From assembly GCF_024449025.1 (NCBI RefSeq), contig NZ_JAHLKM010000003.1, positions 1-64,000 of the forward strand: a stretch of DNA of 64,000 nt, written 5' to 3'. The translations under genes and the position numbers were made by a program. Source of the DNA: Natronomonas aquatica (lineage in GTDB: Archaea; Halobacteriota; Halobacteria; Halobacteriales; Haloarculaceae). Shown here piece after piece: positions 1 to 8,376 of this stretch; within the stretch, counting starts at the first letter, position 1; every line of letters starts with the position of its first letter. The notes beneath the pieces are model-generated. The model did no database searches. It saw nothing but the letters and a program-made list of their open reading frames with translations, and was not told where the DNA came from.

Positions 1-60
1 TTTCCACCGTTGCTGAACCGAATATCTGGAACTATCTCTGCCCGTAATTCCCGGTAAAAA

Positions 61-426
61 CTAACGCACGACCGTATGAAAGCAGACGACGGTCCGGGCG
101 TCGCTCGACTCCCACTCGGCGAGTTGTCCGCTGATCGTCTCGGCGAGCGACGCGACGTCGTCGGATGGGGACACCTCGACGACGGCGAGTTCGCGCGGCT
201 GGGTGCCGACGCCCTCGCTCCAGCGGCGCGATTTGTCCGCCGCGGTCTCCTCGAAGGAGACGGCCAACACGTTCTCCTCGGCCGGCTCGGCGACCGTCAG
301 CAGGTCGAGACAGACGCCGACGTCGTGGTCGTGGAGGTGTGGAAGCAACACCAGCGTGTTCGAAGGCTTCGAAACAGCCCGCGAGATGCTCTCTCGCCCC
401 GGCTTCGCTCGCGGTTCGGCGCTCAT
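61..426 (-). CDS. possibly truncated haloarchaeal DUF7504-like protein
   Basis: A 121-residue protein starting MSAEPRAKPG. The stretch ENVLAVSFEETAADKSRRW followed by RTVVCFH near the C-terminus resembles the first half of haloarchaeal RecA-fold proteins I recall as DUF7504, which are usually near 200 residues. Those continue for roughly 60-90 residues after the VVCF strand, whereas this one stops at TVVR-TAG. The start is supported by a TATA box (446-455) about 25 bases upstream. It may be a truncated family member; the downstream part lies outside the window. Function unknown; regulatory roles are often guessed for the family. Confidence 0.6.
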   Translation of the reverse strand: MSAEPRAKPGRESISRAVSKPSNTLVLLPHLHDHDVGVCLDLLTVAEPAEENVLAVSFEETAADKSRRWSEGVGTQPRELAVVEVSPSDDVASLAETISGQLAEWESSDARTVVCFHTVVR

Positions 427-445
427 GGGCGCGATTACGAACCCT

Positions 446-455
446 CTATAAAAAA
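446..455 (-). promoter_or_regulatory. TATA box for the gene at 61-426
   Basis: On the minus strand the run TTTTTTATAG is centred about 25 bases upstream of the ATG at 426, the spacing expected for a leaderless archaeal transcript. Confidence 0.55.
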
Positions 456-525
456 GTTGTTGATGTCTCGCACATCGATACCGACTGTTTCACCGAACGA
501 ACGTATCGACGGCTCGGCTTCCTGC

Positions 526-1431
526 TCAGCGATCCGAGACGAAGGCGACGATCTCCTCGCCGACGGCGTCGGGTCGCTCCTGGTGCATGAAGTGGCCTGC
601 GCCGGGTACGCGAACGACCCGACACTCCCCGACGATCTCGTCGGCGTGTTCGAACAGTTCCGGGGAGATACAGCCGTCCCGTTCCCCGGAGATCACGAGC
701 GTTGGCGTTTCGATCGGCGGTACGTCCGCCAGCGTGGGTCGATCTTCCCCGACTCGCGGAAGCGGCGGGCGCATCGTATCCCGGTAGTACTGGAGGGCGT
801 TCTCGACGGTCCCTTCGGCGCGGAACGTCTCCTTGACGTCGTTGATCCGGGCCTCGGGGTAGTCCCACCCGGGACTCCACAGCCCCCACAAAAAGTCGAT
901 GAACGCGAAGTTCCGCCACCGGAGCGCCCGCTCGGGGACGTCGGGCAACTGGAAGAACCACATGTACCAGCTCCGGAGCGCCTGTCGGGGATACTCGTAC
1001 AACAGCGCGTCGAACCCCGGCGGGACCGCAAGCGTGACGAGCTTCGAGAAGGCGTCGGGATCGATCCACTCGGCCGCATAGGCGGCGGCTGCCCCCCAGT
1101 CGTGGCCGACGAGGACGGCGTCGTCGGTGCCGAACTCCTCACCGAGCGCGGCGGCGAGTTCGACCGCGTCCTTCCCTAGCGCTCGCCCGGAGTAATCCCC
1201 GTCCGGCGCGGGATCTGTCGGTGCGTACCCACGCATGAAGGGGGCGACGGCAGTGAAGCCCGCCTCGGCGAGCCGCCAGCGGATCGGGTCCATCGAGCCG
1301 GCGTTGTCGGGGAAGCCGTGGAGACACAGCGCCAGCCGGTCGCCGTCGCCGGAGCAAAGACACTCGAAGGTCAGCCCGTTCGCCTCGACTCGCCGCCGTC
1401 GGAGCCGGGGGCCGGCGGTTTCGCTTCCCAT
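526..1431 (-). CDS. alpha/beta hydrolase (epoxide hydrolase-like)
   Basis: A 301-residue alpha/beta-fold hydrolase. LALCLHGFPDN holds the HG-x-P oxyanion-hole motif, and GHDWGAA is a nucleophile elbow with Asp as nucleophile, the form found in epoxide hydrolases and haloalkane dehalogenases; VPGAGHFMHQERP near the end supplies the catalytic His. The Asp nucleophile and HGFP make a soluble epoxide hydrolase-type enzyme the best guess, but the substrate is unknown. The open frame extends 43 codons further upstream, into the divergent gene at 1530; I chose the ATG at 1431 because homology-like sequence begins just after it. Probably cytoplasmic; no signal peptide. Confidence 0.88.
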   Translation of the reverse strand: MGSETAGPRLRRRRVEANGLTFECLCSGDGDRLALCLHGFPDNAGSMDPIRWRLAEAGFTAVAPFMRGYAPTDPAPDGDYSGRALGKDAVELAAALGEEFGTDDAVLVGHDWGAAAAYAAEWIDPDAFSKLVTLAVPPGFDALLYEYPRQALRSWYMWFFQLPDVPERALRWRNFAFIDFLWGLWSPGWDYPEARINDVKETFRAEGTVENALQYYRDTMRPPLPRVGEDRPTLADVPPIETPTLVISGERDGCISPELFEHADEIVGECRVVRVPGAGHFMHQERPDAVGEEIVAFVSDR

Positions 1432-1529
1432 ATCGGTTGGTCGATCCCGGCCGCTATTAGGGCTTTTCGCCCGGATCGACCGGGGTTCCGACGACAACCC
1501 ATATGCCGGTCGACCTCCCACGGACACAT

Positions 1530-1841
1530 ATGAGCGTGATCGCACTCCTGTCCGTCGCACCGGTGATCGAAGACAGCATGGCGAGCGAGGTCGCCGCCGC
1601 CGTCGAGGCCCTCGAGGCGTTCGACGTCGACTACGAGACGAACCCGATGGGGACGGTCATCGAGGCCGACGACATCGACACGCTGCTTTCGGCGGTCGGC
1701 GCGGCCCACAAGGCCGTCGACGGCGATCGGGTCAGCACGTTCCTGAAAATCGACGACAAGCGGGCCAGCGACACCCGCGCCCGCGAGAAAGTAGAGGCGG
1801 TCGAACGGGAGCTGGGACGGGAGGCACGAAGCGGGAAATAG
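1530..1841 (+). CDS. MTH1187-family thiamine-binding-type protein
   Basis: A 103-residue ferredoxin-like-fold protein of the MTH1187/YkoF-related family (formerly DUF77). The pattern VIALLSVAPVIEDSMASEV, then FDVDYETNPMGTVIEAD, is characteristic. Family members bind thiamine-like ligands, but the physiological role is uncertain. An upstream in-frame ATG at 1503 would add nine residues; it lies in CCATATGCC, which fits a TATA element 27 bases before the ATG at 1530, so the shorter form is preferred. Divergent from the hydrolase at 526-1431. Confidence 0.85.
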   Translation: MSVIALLSVAPVIEDSMASEVAAAVEALEAFDVDYETNPMGTVIEADDIDTLLSAVGAAHKAVDGDRVSTFLKIDDKRASDTRAREKVEAVERELGREARSGK

Positions 1842-1893
1842 CCCCCAGCGAGGCAAGGAAAAGGCATATCCCCGGGCACCCGTATCTTCGGGC

Positions 1894-2475
1894 ATGAGCA
1901 CGCCTCCCGGCGAATATTACACGGACGAACGATGGAACAACTGGTTGGACAGGCTCCGCGAAGAGGAGCTTGACCCCGAAAGCGACGACTCCGCGCGGCT
2001 GTTTTTCAATCTGCTCGACGACGCGACGATCGCGATCGCGAAGATCATCGCCGACTACGGCGACGGCGAGTTCGAGGACGCCGACGCCGCCGCCGCGGAA
2101 CTAGATCGGGTCCGGGAGATCGTCCTCTCGGAGGCCGACATCGACGACGAGGAGAAGCTCACGCTCGTCGACGGGATCCAGACCTCGCTCGTCTGTGCGC
2201 TGTACACCGCCGAGGAGTACATCGTCGGCGGTCCCGCCGAGGGCTCCGTCGAGGAACACCTCCGGGCCGCCGCCGCGGCCGAAGCCGAGGAGGACGATCT
2301 CGACACCGCCCTCGCCCACTGCGTGCAAGCCGGGACGCTCGTCGTCGACGGCGAGGAGCTGCCGATGGAGATCGCCGAGGAGATCGAATACGGGCTCGTG
2401 GCCGACTGGGTCAACGGGCTCGATTCGCTGGGGCGTGCCCTCGCCGACCCCGAGGTCGTCGAGGCGGACGAATAG
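1894..2475 (+). CDS. DUF2150 family protein
   Basis: A 193-residue, strongly acidic, mostly helical soluble protein that I recognise as the archaeal DUF2150 family (start MSTPPGEYYTDERWNNWLDR, then a Glu/Asp-rich helical body ending GRALADPEVVEADE). Function unknown. No membrane segment or enzyme motif is visible. The ATG at 1894 has a CATATC element 25-30 bases upstream, consistent with leaderless initiation. It is the last gene before the surface-protein pair, with its own promoter. Confidence 0.8.
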   Translation: MSTPPGEYYTDERWNNWLDRLREEELDPESDDSARLFFNLLDDATIAIAKIIADYGDGEFEDADAAAAELDRVREIVLSEADIDDEEKLTLVDGIQTSLVCALYTAEEYIVGGPAEGSVEEHLRAAAAAEAEEDDLDTALAHCVQAGTLVVDGEELPMEIAEEIEYGLVADWVNGLDSLGRALADPEVVEADE

Positions 2476-2483
2476 GGCGTACG

Positions 2484-2491
2484 TTTTTATT
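2484..2491 (+). promoter_or_regulatory. TATA-like box for the pilin-like gene at 2513
   Basis: TTTTTATT lies just past the DUF2150 stop codon and about 25 bases before the ATG at 2513. The T run could also terminate the upstream transcript. Confidence 0.45.
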
Positions 2492-2512
2492 CGCGAGTTC
2501 CGTTATCCGAGT

Positions 2513-3706
2513 ATGGATTTCGGTGTCGACGAGCGAGCACAGTCCGTCCTCGTCGGCGCGATTTTGCTTTTCGCCATCCTGATCACCGCGTTCTCGACGT
2601 ATCAGGCGTTCGTCGTCCCCAACCAGAACGCCGAAGTGGAGTTCAACCACAACCAGCGCGTCCAAAACGACATGGTCGGGGTTCGGAACGAACTGCTCTC
2701 GACGTACACCACCGGACAGGACGGCTACGCAGAAATAGAACTCGGCACGCAGTTCCCGCCGCGGCTCCTCGCAATAAACCCCCCTCCACCCAGCGGCACG
2801 TTTCAGACCGACCAGCCCCGCCCGATCGTCGTCGAGACACAGAGCGGAACCGACATCACCGACGACGTCCTCCCCGGCGGGATAACCGAGTCCCGCATCG
2901 TCAGTTACGACCCCACCTACTCGGAGTACAACAGCGCCGGTGTCCTCCGGTACGAGAACTCGGTGGCGTATCACGACTTCGGCGACAGCTCCGTCCAGCT
3001 GACGGGCCAGCGGCTGATCCAGGGCAACACGATACAGATCGTCCCCGTCCCGACCGAGTTCGACGAGAGCGGCAGCCGGGCCGTCGCCATCGAGCCCCAG
3101 GCGGGGCTGACCGACAGAACCACACGCGAGGATATCGTCGTCACGCTGCCGACCGAACTCTCCGAATCGGAGTGGGAAGAGATCCTCAGCGGCGAACTCG
3201 ATCCCGCGGATATTTCGGTCACCGAGGGCGCACAGGGCCGGAATTTGACGCTTACGCTCGACGACGAATGGGCGATCGACGCCGGCCCGGTCGGACTCGG
3301 CTCGACGCCCGGGTCGCCGCGCAGCGGAGGTGTCAACGAGATCAACCCTGCCGCCCCGGGCAACATACGGCTCGAGAGCGAAACCGTAAGCGGCTCGACC
3401 GCGACGCTGACGTTCAACAACACCGCCGGGACGAACAACTTTACCCGGGGGCGGATCAACTTCTACGACAGTCCGGGACAGAACCAGCCGACCGAGGCGA
3501 CCGTCCGGGTCGCGGGCGAGCCGGACTCGGCGACGCTTCTCATCGGCGGGCAGTACGAGGAGTTCGACCCGGACCTTTCGATCGAGGGGGAAACGACGAC
3601 CGACGTGGAGATGGAGTTCGACCGAAACCCGAGTAATAACGGCTGGTTCGTCGTGACCTTCCAACTCGAGACGGGCGAGTCAGCGGTGTACTTCGTCGGG
3701 CTGTAA
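2513..3706 (+). CDS. pilin-like haloarchaeal surface protein
   Basis: A 397-residue protein with a type IV pilin-like N-terminus: a short basic/acidic leader (MDFGVDERA) followed by QSVLVGAILLFAILITAF, a hydrophobic helix of about 20 residues preceded by the RAQS junction expected for prepilin peptidase. The remainder (residues 35-397) is an acidic extracellular beta-rich domain with Asn/Thr/Ser-rich sequon-like sites and no C-terminal anchor. I do not recognise a named family beyond pilin-like. The next gene starts 9 bases after its stop and has the same type of N-terminus, so the two are probably co-transcribed and act together at the cell surface. Confidence 0.75.
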   Translation: MDFGVDERAQSVLVGAILLFAILITAFSTYQAFVVPNQNAEVEFNHNQRVQNDMVGVRNELLSTYTTGQDGYAEIELGTQFPPRLLAINPPPPSGTFQTDQPRPIVVETQSGTDITDDVLPGGITESRIVSYDPTYSEYNSAGVLRYENSVAYHDFGDSSVQLTGQRLIQGNTIQIVPVPTEFDESGSRAVAIEPQAGLTDRTTREDIVVTLPTELSESEWEEILSGELDPADISVTEGAQGRNLTLTLDDEWAIDAGPVGLGSTPGSPRSGGVNEINPAAPGNIRLESETVSGSTATLTFNNTAGTNNFTRGRINFYDSPGQNQPTEATVRVAGEPDSATLLIGGQYEEFDPDLSIEGETTTDVEMEFDRNPSNNGWFVVTFQLETGESAVYFVGL

Positions 3707-3715
3707 CATCTATCC

Positions 3716-5740
3716 ATGTCGATACTCCACCGGCTCGGTTTCGATCGGTGTCCGACCCCCTTCCCGACGACAGCGTCGGAGCGCGGACAGTCCGAAACCG
3801 TCGGCGTGCTCATGCTGACCGGTATCGTCATCGTACTGGCGTTGACGGTCGGCGTCGCGATGACCCTGAACGTCACGAGCCAGACGGAGACGGCCCCACA
3901 GATCGACCTCGAGGGGAGCGCGACCAAAGACACCGTAACGCTCGAACACGCCGGCGGATCGAGACTCGAGGTCGCCGACCTGGAGGTCGTCTTGCGGGGC
4001 GACTCGACAGAGCGCTACGACCTCGCGTCGTTCACACAGCGCAGCGGCACAAACACCACCTGGTTCGAAGCGGGCGACAGCTGGCAGCGCGACCACGGCC
4101 TTTCGGGGGATACCGTCGAGGTGTTACTGGTAGATACGGCCTCGAATACGATCGCCGGACGGACGACTCTGGAACTGACGGCGACGGGACCGTTCTTCGA
4201 AGTCGAGATCACCGACACGAACAGCCCGGTCGAACAGGGGGAGTCCCTCGAGGTCGACGTCGCCGTCGAGAACACCGGTATCGATACCGGAACACAGGAC
4301 GTCGAGTTCACGTTCGACGGCGCCGTCGAAGGGACGGAGTCGGTCACTCTCTCTCCGGGCAATACCGCCAGCAGGACGTTCACCTACGACACTTCAGGTG
4401 ACCCCCCCGACACGTACACGATCGGCGCCTCGACCGACAACCGGACCGCCGAGGAGACGGTCATCGTCACCGAAAAACAGGCGAACATCACGGTCACCGC
4501 CGTCGAGGGGCTATCCGACGGGACCACCAACGACACCTACCAGTCGAGCGTCACCGTCACCGAATCCGCGAACATCGAGACGGACGGGCTCGGGGTGGAG
4601 CTGATAGTCGAAGAACGGGACAGCAAGGCGACCGTCTTCCAGGAGACGAAGACGCCCGGTGAGATCAGCGGCGAGAGTCTCACGGTCGATTTCGACGTCG
4701 GACAGCTGGACGCGAACAGCTACAACTACTTCACGACCGCCGCGGCGGACAACGCCGTCACTGACGGCGAGAGCGGAGAGTTCGTGGTCGGAGAGCCTCC
4801 CTTCTTCAACGTCACGATCGACGGTACAAACTCGCCGGTCAACTCCGGCAGTACGGTCAGCGTCGACGCGACGATCGAAAACACCGAGGGTATCGAGGGC
4901 ACTCAGACGGTCCGACTGGATATCGACGGAGCGACCGAGGACTCACAGAGCGTGACGCTCGCCGGCAGCGCGAACCAGACGATAACGCTCGAGTGGACCA
5001 CTCCGAACAACGCCCACAACGACTCGCCGTACACCGCGACGGTGAGCAGCGACGACGATTCGGACGCCACACAGATCACGGTCGAGTCCGGTGGCGGATC
5101 CACGCCGCCGACGGTCACGACCCAAGATGCAACCGAGATCGGCGGCTCTTCGGCGACGCTGAACGGGGAACTGACCGACACGGGAACTGCGAACAACGTC
5201 GACGTGTACTTCGAGTACCGCGAAGTCGGAGTCGGGGGAGCGTGGACATCGACTACGCCGGAGAGCTTGAGTGCACCCGGGACCTTCAGCGCGACCATCT
5301 CTGGTCTCAGTAGCGGCACCAATTACGAGTTCCGCGCCGTCGCCGAGACGAACAACGCTGGGAGTGATACCGGTAGCACGCTGACGTTCACGACGGCGGA
5401 TCCGGACCCACCGGAGTTCACCTCGATAGACGTCACGTCGGCTGGTTCGGGTAATGACAACGACCAACTCACCTTCGAGTATACCACGACAAACGATGCG
5501 ACTGGTGTGACACTGTTCGCCGAAACGAGCAGGGGGACAGAACTAGTCAACGATCCGAACGCGCTGACGGATACGACTGGGACGACGTACACGTTCGACG
5601 CTGTCAATATGAACGCCCGGGATATCAACATCGAAATGACTGTCGAGAACGCTGACGGGGAGTCTCGGACCTGCAGCGGGACGATCACGACACAGGGAGG
5701 AACGTTGACAGAAACCCAGATGACGTGTGTTGTTAACTGA
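3716..5740 (+). CDS. large pilin-like protein with CARDB and FN3-like domains
   Basis: A 674-residue secreted protein. Residues 22-50 hold an archaeal pilin N-terminal segment: ERG, then QSETVGVLMLTGIVIVLA, matching prepilin peptidase processing. Two CARDB-like cell-adhesion domains (about 160-255 and 360-458) share the opening FF-V-I-TNSPV and the VTL-G closing strand. A related unit lies at 256-358, an FN3-like domain at about 460-560 (TVTTQDATEIGGSSATLNG), and a last beta domain at 563-674 with two Cys near the end. Far larger than typical pilins (100-180 residues), so it is more likely a tip adhesin or minor pilin than a fibre subunit. No pilin-assembly ATPase or membrane gene is in the window. 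Confidence 0.8.
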   Translation: MSILHRLGFDRCPTPFPTTASERGQSETVGVLMLTGIVIVLALTVGVAMTLNVTSQTETAPQIDLEGSATKDTVTLEHAGGSRLEVADLEVVLRGDSTERYDLASFTQRSGTNTTWFEAGDSWQRDHGLSGDTVEVLLVDTASNTIAGRTTLELTATGPFFEVEITDTNSPVEQGESLEVDVAVENTGIDTGTQDVEFTFDGAVEGTESVTLSPGNTASRTFTYDTSGDPPDTYTIGASTDNRTAEETVIVTEKQANITVTAVEGLSDGTTNDTYQSSVTVTESANIETDGLGVELIVEERDSKATVFQETKTPGEISGESLTVDFDVGQLDANSYNYFTTAAADNAVTDGESGEFVVGEPPFFNVTIDGTNSPVNSGSTVSVDATIENTEGIEGTQTVRLDIDGATEDSQSVTLAGSANQTITLEWTTPNNAHNDSPYTATVSSDDDSDATQITVESGGGSTPPTVTTQDATEIGGSSATLNGELTDTGTANNVDVYFEYREVGVGGAWTSTTPESLSAPGTFSATISGLSSGTNYEFRAVAETNNAGSDTGSTLTFTTADPDPPEFTSIDVTSAGSGNDNDQLTFEYTTTNDATGVTLFAETSRGTELVNDPNALTDTTGTTYTFDAVNMNARDINIEMTVENADGESRTCSGTITTQGGTLTETQMTCVVN

Positions 5741-5788
5741 CGATACCAGGTATCTCAGATCCCACTTTTCAACGCCTTCCGGGTAGTA

Positions 5789-6304
5789 TCACGATTCCAC
5801 GATCCTGTCGAGATTTGTGAGGATCTTCGCATACACATCCGGCGCACAGTACCACCCAGCATCCAACATCGCATCGATAGTCCCCCGCGCCGTCTCGGAG
5901 TCGATCACGCCCTGTTTCGCCAGTAATAACACGAGAAACGCCGTCCCTCGCGTTTCGATTCCCTCCGTCGCGGCTACGTCGCGCCCGTAGGTTTCGTCCA
6001 TGACGGCGACGGTATCCCGCCTTTTTGCACATGAAAGAACCGACACGTCCGCCTCGCTGAGACGGTTGTTTTCCAGCAGGCGCTTATATGTGTTTGTCTC
6101 CTCAACGGTAACGACTTGAAACACTTCGTCATCGACGAGTCGTTCGATCCGACGGGCGTCTGGATACCCTTCCTCGATGCCCGTCCTGACGACTTCGATA
6201 TAAACCGGTTCAGGGATCAGGCGCGGCCCGTCCAGATCTTTTAAAAACACCAGCCGCTCGGCTTTCGCGAGGTAGATCAGCGGCGTCGCGTCGAAGACCC
6301 ACAT
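5789..6304 (-). CDS. PIN-domain toxin-like nuclease (DUF3368 type)
   Basis: A 171-residue PIN-fold protein. MWVFDATPLIYLAKAERL gives the first acidic residue, RLSEADVSVLSCA the central acidic motif (EADxxVL), and AVMDETYGRDVA the third acidic strand, the arrangement of DUF3368 PIN nucleases. Toxins of this type cleave RNA. Its ATG directly follows the stop codon of the antitoxin gene (TGA at 6305-6307, then ATG at 6304 reading leftward), so the two are translationally linked. The UPF0175-type antitoxin and palindromic operator support a VapBC-like toxin-antitoxin role. Confidence 0.82.
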   Translation of the reverse strand: MWVFDATPLIYLAKAERLVFLKDLDGPRLIPEPVYIEVVRTGIEEGYPDARRIERLVDDEVFQVVTVEETNTYKRLLENNRLSEADVSVLSCAKRRDTVAVMDETYGRDVAATEGIETRGTAFLVLLLAKQGVIDSETARGTIDAMLDAGWYCAPDVYAKILTNLDRIVES

Positions 6305-6595
6305 TCACAGCGCCTCTAAGTCGTCCTCGAGGTGGTCGCCGTCGACCCACGTAATATCACGCTCTTTCGCCAGTTGTGCGAAATCCCACACCGACATCCC
6401 GGCGCGTTCGGCCGCCTTGCTGACAGTCACGTCGCCGGCAGCCAGCGATTCGAGCGCACGCTCGCGTCGCCACTCCTCGAGGCCCTCCGAGAGGAGTTTC
6501 CGGACGGCGGTACTCCGGTCGAGCTTTTCGGCTTCGAGATACGTTTCGAGTTCGGTTTCGAGTTTGTCGGGCACCCGAGCAGAGATCGTCCCCAT
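6305..6595 (-). CDS. antitoxin with RHH domain and UPF0175-like C-terminus
   Basis: A 96-residue protein. The N-terminal half (MGTISARVPDKLETELETYL, then LDRSTAVRKLLSEGL) is a ribbon-helix-helix DNA-binding domain; the C-terminal half (LAAGDVTVSKAAERAGMSVWDFAQLAKERDI) is the HTH-like segment of UPF0175 proteins, typical partners of DUF3368 PIN toxins. The open frame runs 66 codons further upstream, but the ATG at 6595 is chosen since the RHH begins immediately and the upstream part overlaps the operator. It should bind the PIN protein and autorepress through the site at 6603-6631. Confidence 0.82.
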   Translation of the reverse strand: MGTISARVPDKLETELETYLEAEKLDRSTAVRKLLSEGLEEWRRERALESLAAGDVTVSKAAERAGMSVWDFAQLAKERDITWVDGDHLEDDLEAL

Positions 6596-6602
6596 AATGT
6601 TT

Positions 6603-6631
6603 ACAAAGTATTCTTTGTATACAAATACTTC
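6603..6631 (-). promoter_or_regulatory. overlapping palindromic operator/promoter of the TA pair
   Basis: Directly upstream of the antitoxin ATG lie TACAAAG (6603-6609), CTTTGTA (6614-6620) and TACAAA (6621-6626). The first two form an inverted repeat with a 4-base spacer; 6615-6626 is a perfect 12-bp palindrome; AAGTATT (6607-6613) and AATACTT (6625-6631) make a third, outer inverted repeat. The A/T-rich core also serves as the likely TATA region. The layout suits cooperative binding of RHH dimers. Confidence 0.7.
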
Positions 6632-6789
6632 GGTATCGTTACCGGGATCGTCGCCCGGATTCGGGCGGATGTCGCGGATCGAGATCGAATGTCGAACCGA
6701 TTTGGTCTGGGGTTCCTCGGACCACGTGAGAAACGAACCGACTCTGTCACTGCTATATACGTCATCTGTCGAATCTACCATCGACAAAA

Positions 6790-6797
6790 ACATATAC
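6790..6797 (+). promoter_or_regulatory. TATA box for HMG-CoA synthase
   Basis: ACATATAC is centred about 26 bases before the ATG at 6820, the spacing of a leaderless archaeal promoter. Confidence 0.6.
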
Positions 6798-6819
6798 TCC
6801 CTTCGCGACCTTTCCGACC

Positions 6820-8157
6820 ATGACAGGCGTCGGCATCGACGGCATCGAGATTCATACGGGCAAACTCAGACTCGATCTCGCTGAGACGTTCGCCCCCGAG
6901 ATGGGTGACGCCCCCGAAAAGTACACCAAGGGGCTCGGACTGCACGCCAGTTCCTTCCCGGACACCTACGAGGACATCGTCACGATGGGCGCCAACGCGG
7001 CCCACCGGCTGATGAAGCGAAAGGGGCTCGAACCCGACGATATCGGCCGGATCGATGTCGCGACCGAGTCGGCGTTCGATCACTCCAAGCCGGTCTCGAC
7101 GTACATCGGCGGCTGTCTCGAGCAGGTCTTCGACGGCGATCTGCACCACGCCAACAAGGGCGAACGGAAGTTCGCCTGCGTGGCGGGTACCCAGAGCATC
7201 GACGACGCGTACAACTGGATCAAGGCCGGACGCAACCGTGGCCGGGCGGCGCTCGTCGTCGCGACCGACACGGCGCTGTACGCCCGCGACGACCCCGGCG
7301 AGGCGACCCAGGGCGCCGGTGCGGTGGCGATGCTGATCGACGAGGACCCGGATCTCGTCGAACTCTCGACCGAACAGGGATACGGTTCGGCCGACGAGAC
7401 CGACTTCCTGAAGCCTCAACAGCAGTTCCCCAGCGTCGACGGCAAGCGCTCGGTGAACGTCTATCTCGCCCGGATGCGCGAGGCGCTCGTCGACTACGAG
7501 CAGGTCGGCGGGAAGATCCACGCCGAGGACTTCCGGCTCGGACCCTTCCACACGCCGTTCCCGGGGATGGTTCGGAAGGCGGGCGTCCTCGCGTACAGAC
7601 ACATCACCCGCGATACGGACATCGAGGACGAACTCGCCGAGGAGATCGGCCGCCAGCCCCGTTCCGAGGCGTTCGAGGACGACGAGGCCTACATGGAGGC
7701 GCTCTCTGAGTACACCGACGCGCTGAAGGACACCGAACGGTACCGGGAGTGGTACGAGCGGACGATCGATCCGACGCTGGATCTCTCCAGACGCGTCGGC
7801 AACTGGTACACCGGATCGGTCCACGTCGCCCGCGTCTCCGGGCTGAAATCGCTCGCGGAGGCCGGCGAGGACGCCGTCGGCAAGCGGCTGCTCGTCGGCT
7901 CCTACGGCTCGGGGGCCCAGGCCGAGATCCACGTCGAGACGGTCCAGGAGAACTGGCTCGAGGAGATCGACGCGCTGAACATCGACGAACAGCTCGCGTC
8001 CCGCTACGAACTATCCTTCGAGGAGTACGAGGACGTCCACGACGCCCACAACTACGACGAGGAGTCCGCCGTCGAGGAGTTCACGACACCCGACGCCGAG
8101 TTCGCCTTCGACGGCTGGGGTCGGATGGGCGAGCGGAAGTACCGGTTCGTGGAGTAG
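6820..8157 (+). CDS. hmgB: hydroxymethylglutaryl-CoA synthase
   Basis: A 445-residue enzyme condensing acetyl-CoA with acetoacetyl-CoA to HMG-CoA, the first committed step of the mevalonate route to archaeal lipids and carotenoids. Visible features are ATESAFDHSKP with the active-site Glu, KFACVAGTQSIDDA with the acyl-accepting Cys, FHTPFPGMVRKA with the catalytic His, and NWYTGSVHVARVSGL, all typical of this thiolase-superfamily enzyme. Length matches eukaryote-like haloarchaeal synthases. Cytoplasmic. It stands alone; other mevalonate genes in the window (idi, mvaD) are in separate units. Confidence 0.95.
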   Translation: MTGVGIDGIEIHTGKLRLDLAETFAPEMGDAPEKYTKGLGLHASSFPDTYEDIVTMGANAAHRLMKRKGLEPDDIGRIDVATESAFDHSKPVSTYIGGCLEQVFDGDLHHANKGERKFACVAGTQSIDDAYNWIKAGRNRGRAALVVATDTALYARDDPGEATQGAGAVAMLIDEDPDLVELSTEQGYGSADETDFLKPQQQFPSVDGKRSVNVYLARMREALVDYEQVGGKIHAEDFRLGPFHTPFPGMVRKAGVLAYRHITRDTDIEDELAEEIGRQPRSEAFEDDEAYMEALSEYTDALKDTERYREWYERTIDPTLDLSRRVGNWYTGSVHVARVSGLKSLAEAGEDAVGKRLLVGSYGSGAQAEIHVETVQENWLEEIDALNIDEQLASRYELSFEEYEDVHDAHNYDEESAVEEFTTPDAEFAFDGWGRMGERKYRFVE

Positions 8158-8349
8158 CGAGGCTGAGCGAACGCGAAGCCTCGAGGATAACGAGCGGCGA
8201 ACAGCGTGAGCCGTGAGGTAGCGAGGACGACCGCAGGGAGTCCTCGAAAACCTCGAGCGGGGAGCGGGGGCGACCCGCGAGAGAGCGAGGCTGAGCGAAC
8301 GCGAAGCCTCGGAACCGACGAACGGCGAAGGAATGAACCGCGAGAAACC
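8158..8349. repeat. three 64-bp units, each with paired stem-loops
   Basis: Between the HMG-CoA synthase stop and the rhodopsin remnant, seven-base stems recur at exactly 64-bp spacing: CGAGGCT/AGCCTCG (8158-8183), CGAGGAC/GTCCTCG (8222-8246), CGAGGCT/AGCCTCG (8286-8311). Units 1 and 3 share 28 identical bases (8156-8183 and 8284-8311). A second GC-rich inverted repeat sits in the rest of each unit (for example GCGGG/CCCGC in unit 2). No open frame is convincing here. It may act in transcription termination or be a degenerate haloarchaeal intergenic repeat. Confidence 0.7.
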
Positions 8350-8376
8350 GCAGAACGTTCCCTCCGCGGTTCCCCG

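Noticed and set aside
76..1179. A 367-codon plus-strand open frame
   Set aside because: It is the shadow of the hydrolase and the DUF7504-like gene; its translation is Arg/Gly/Val-rich without family features.
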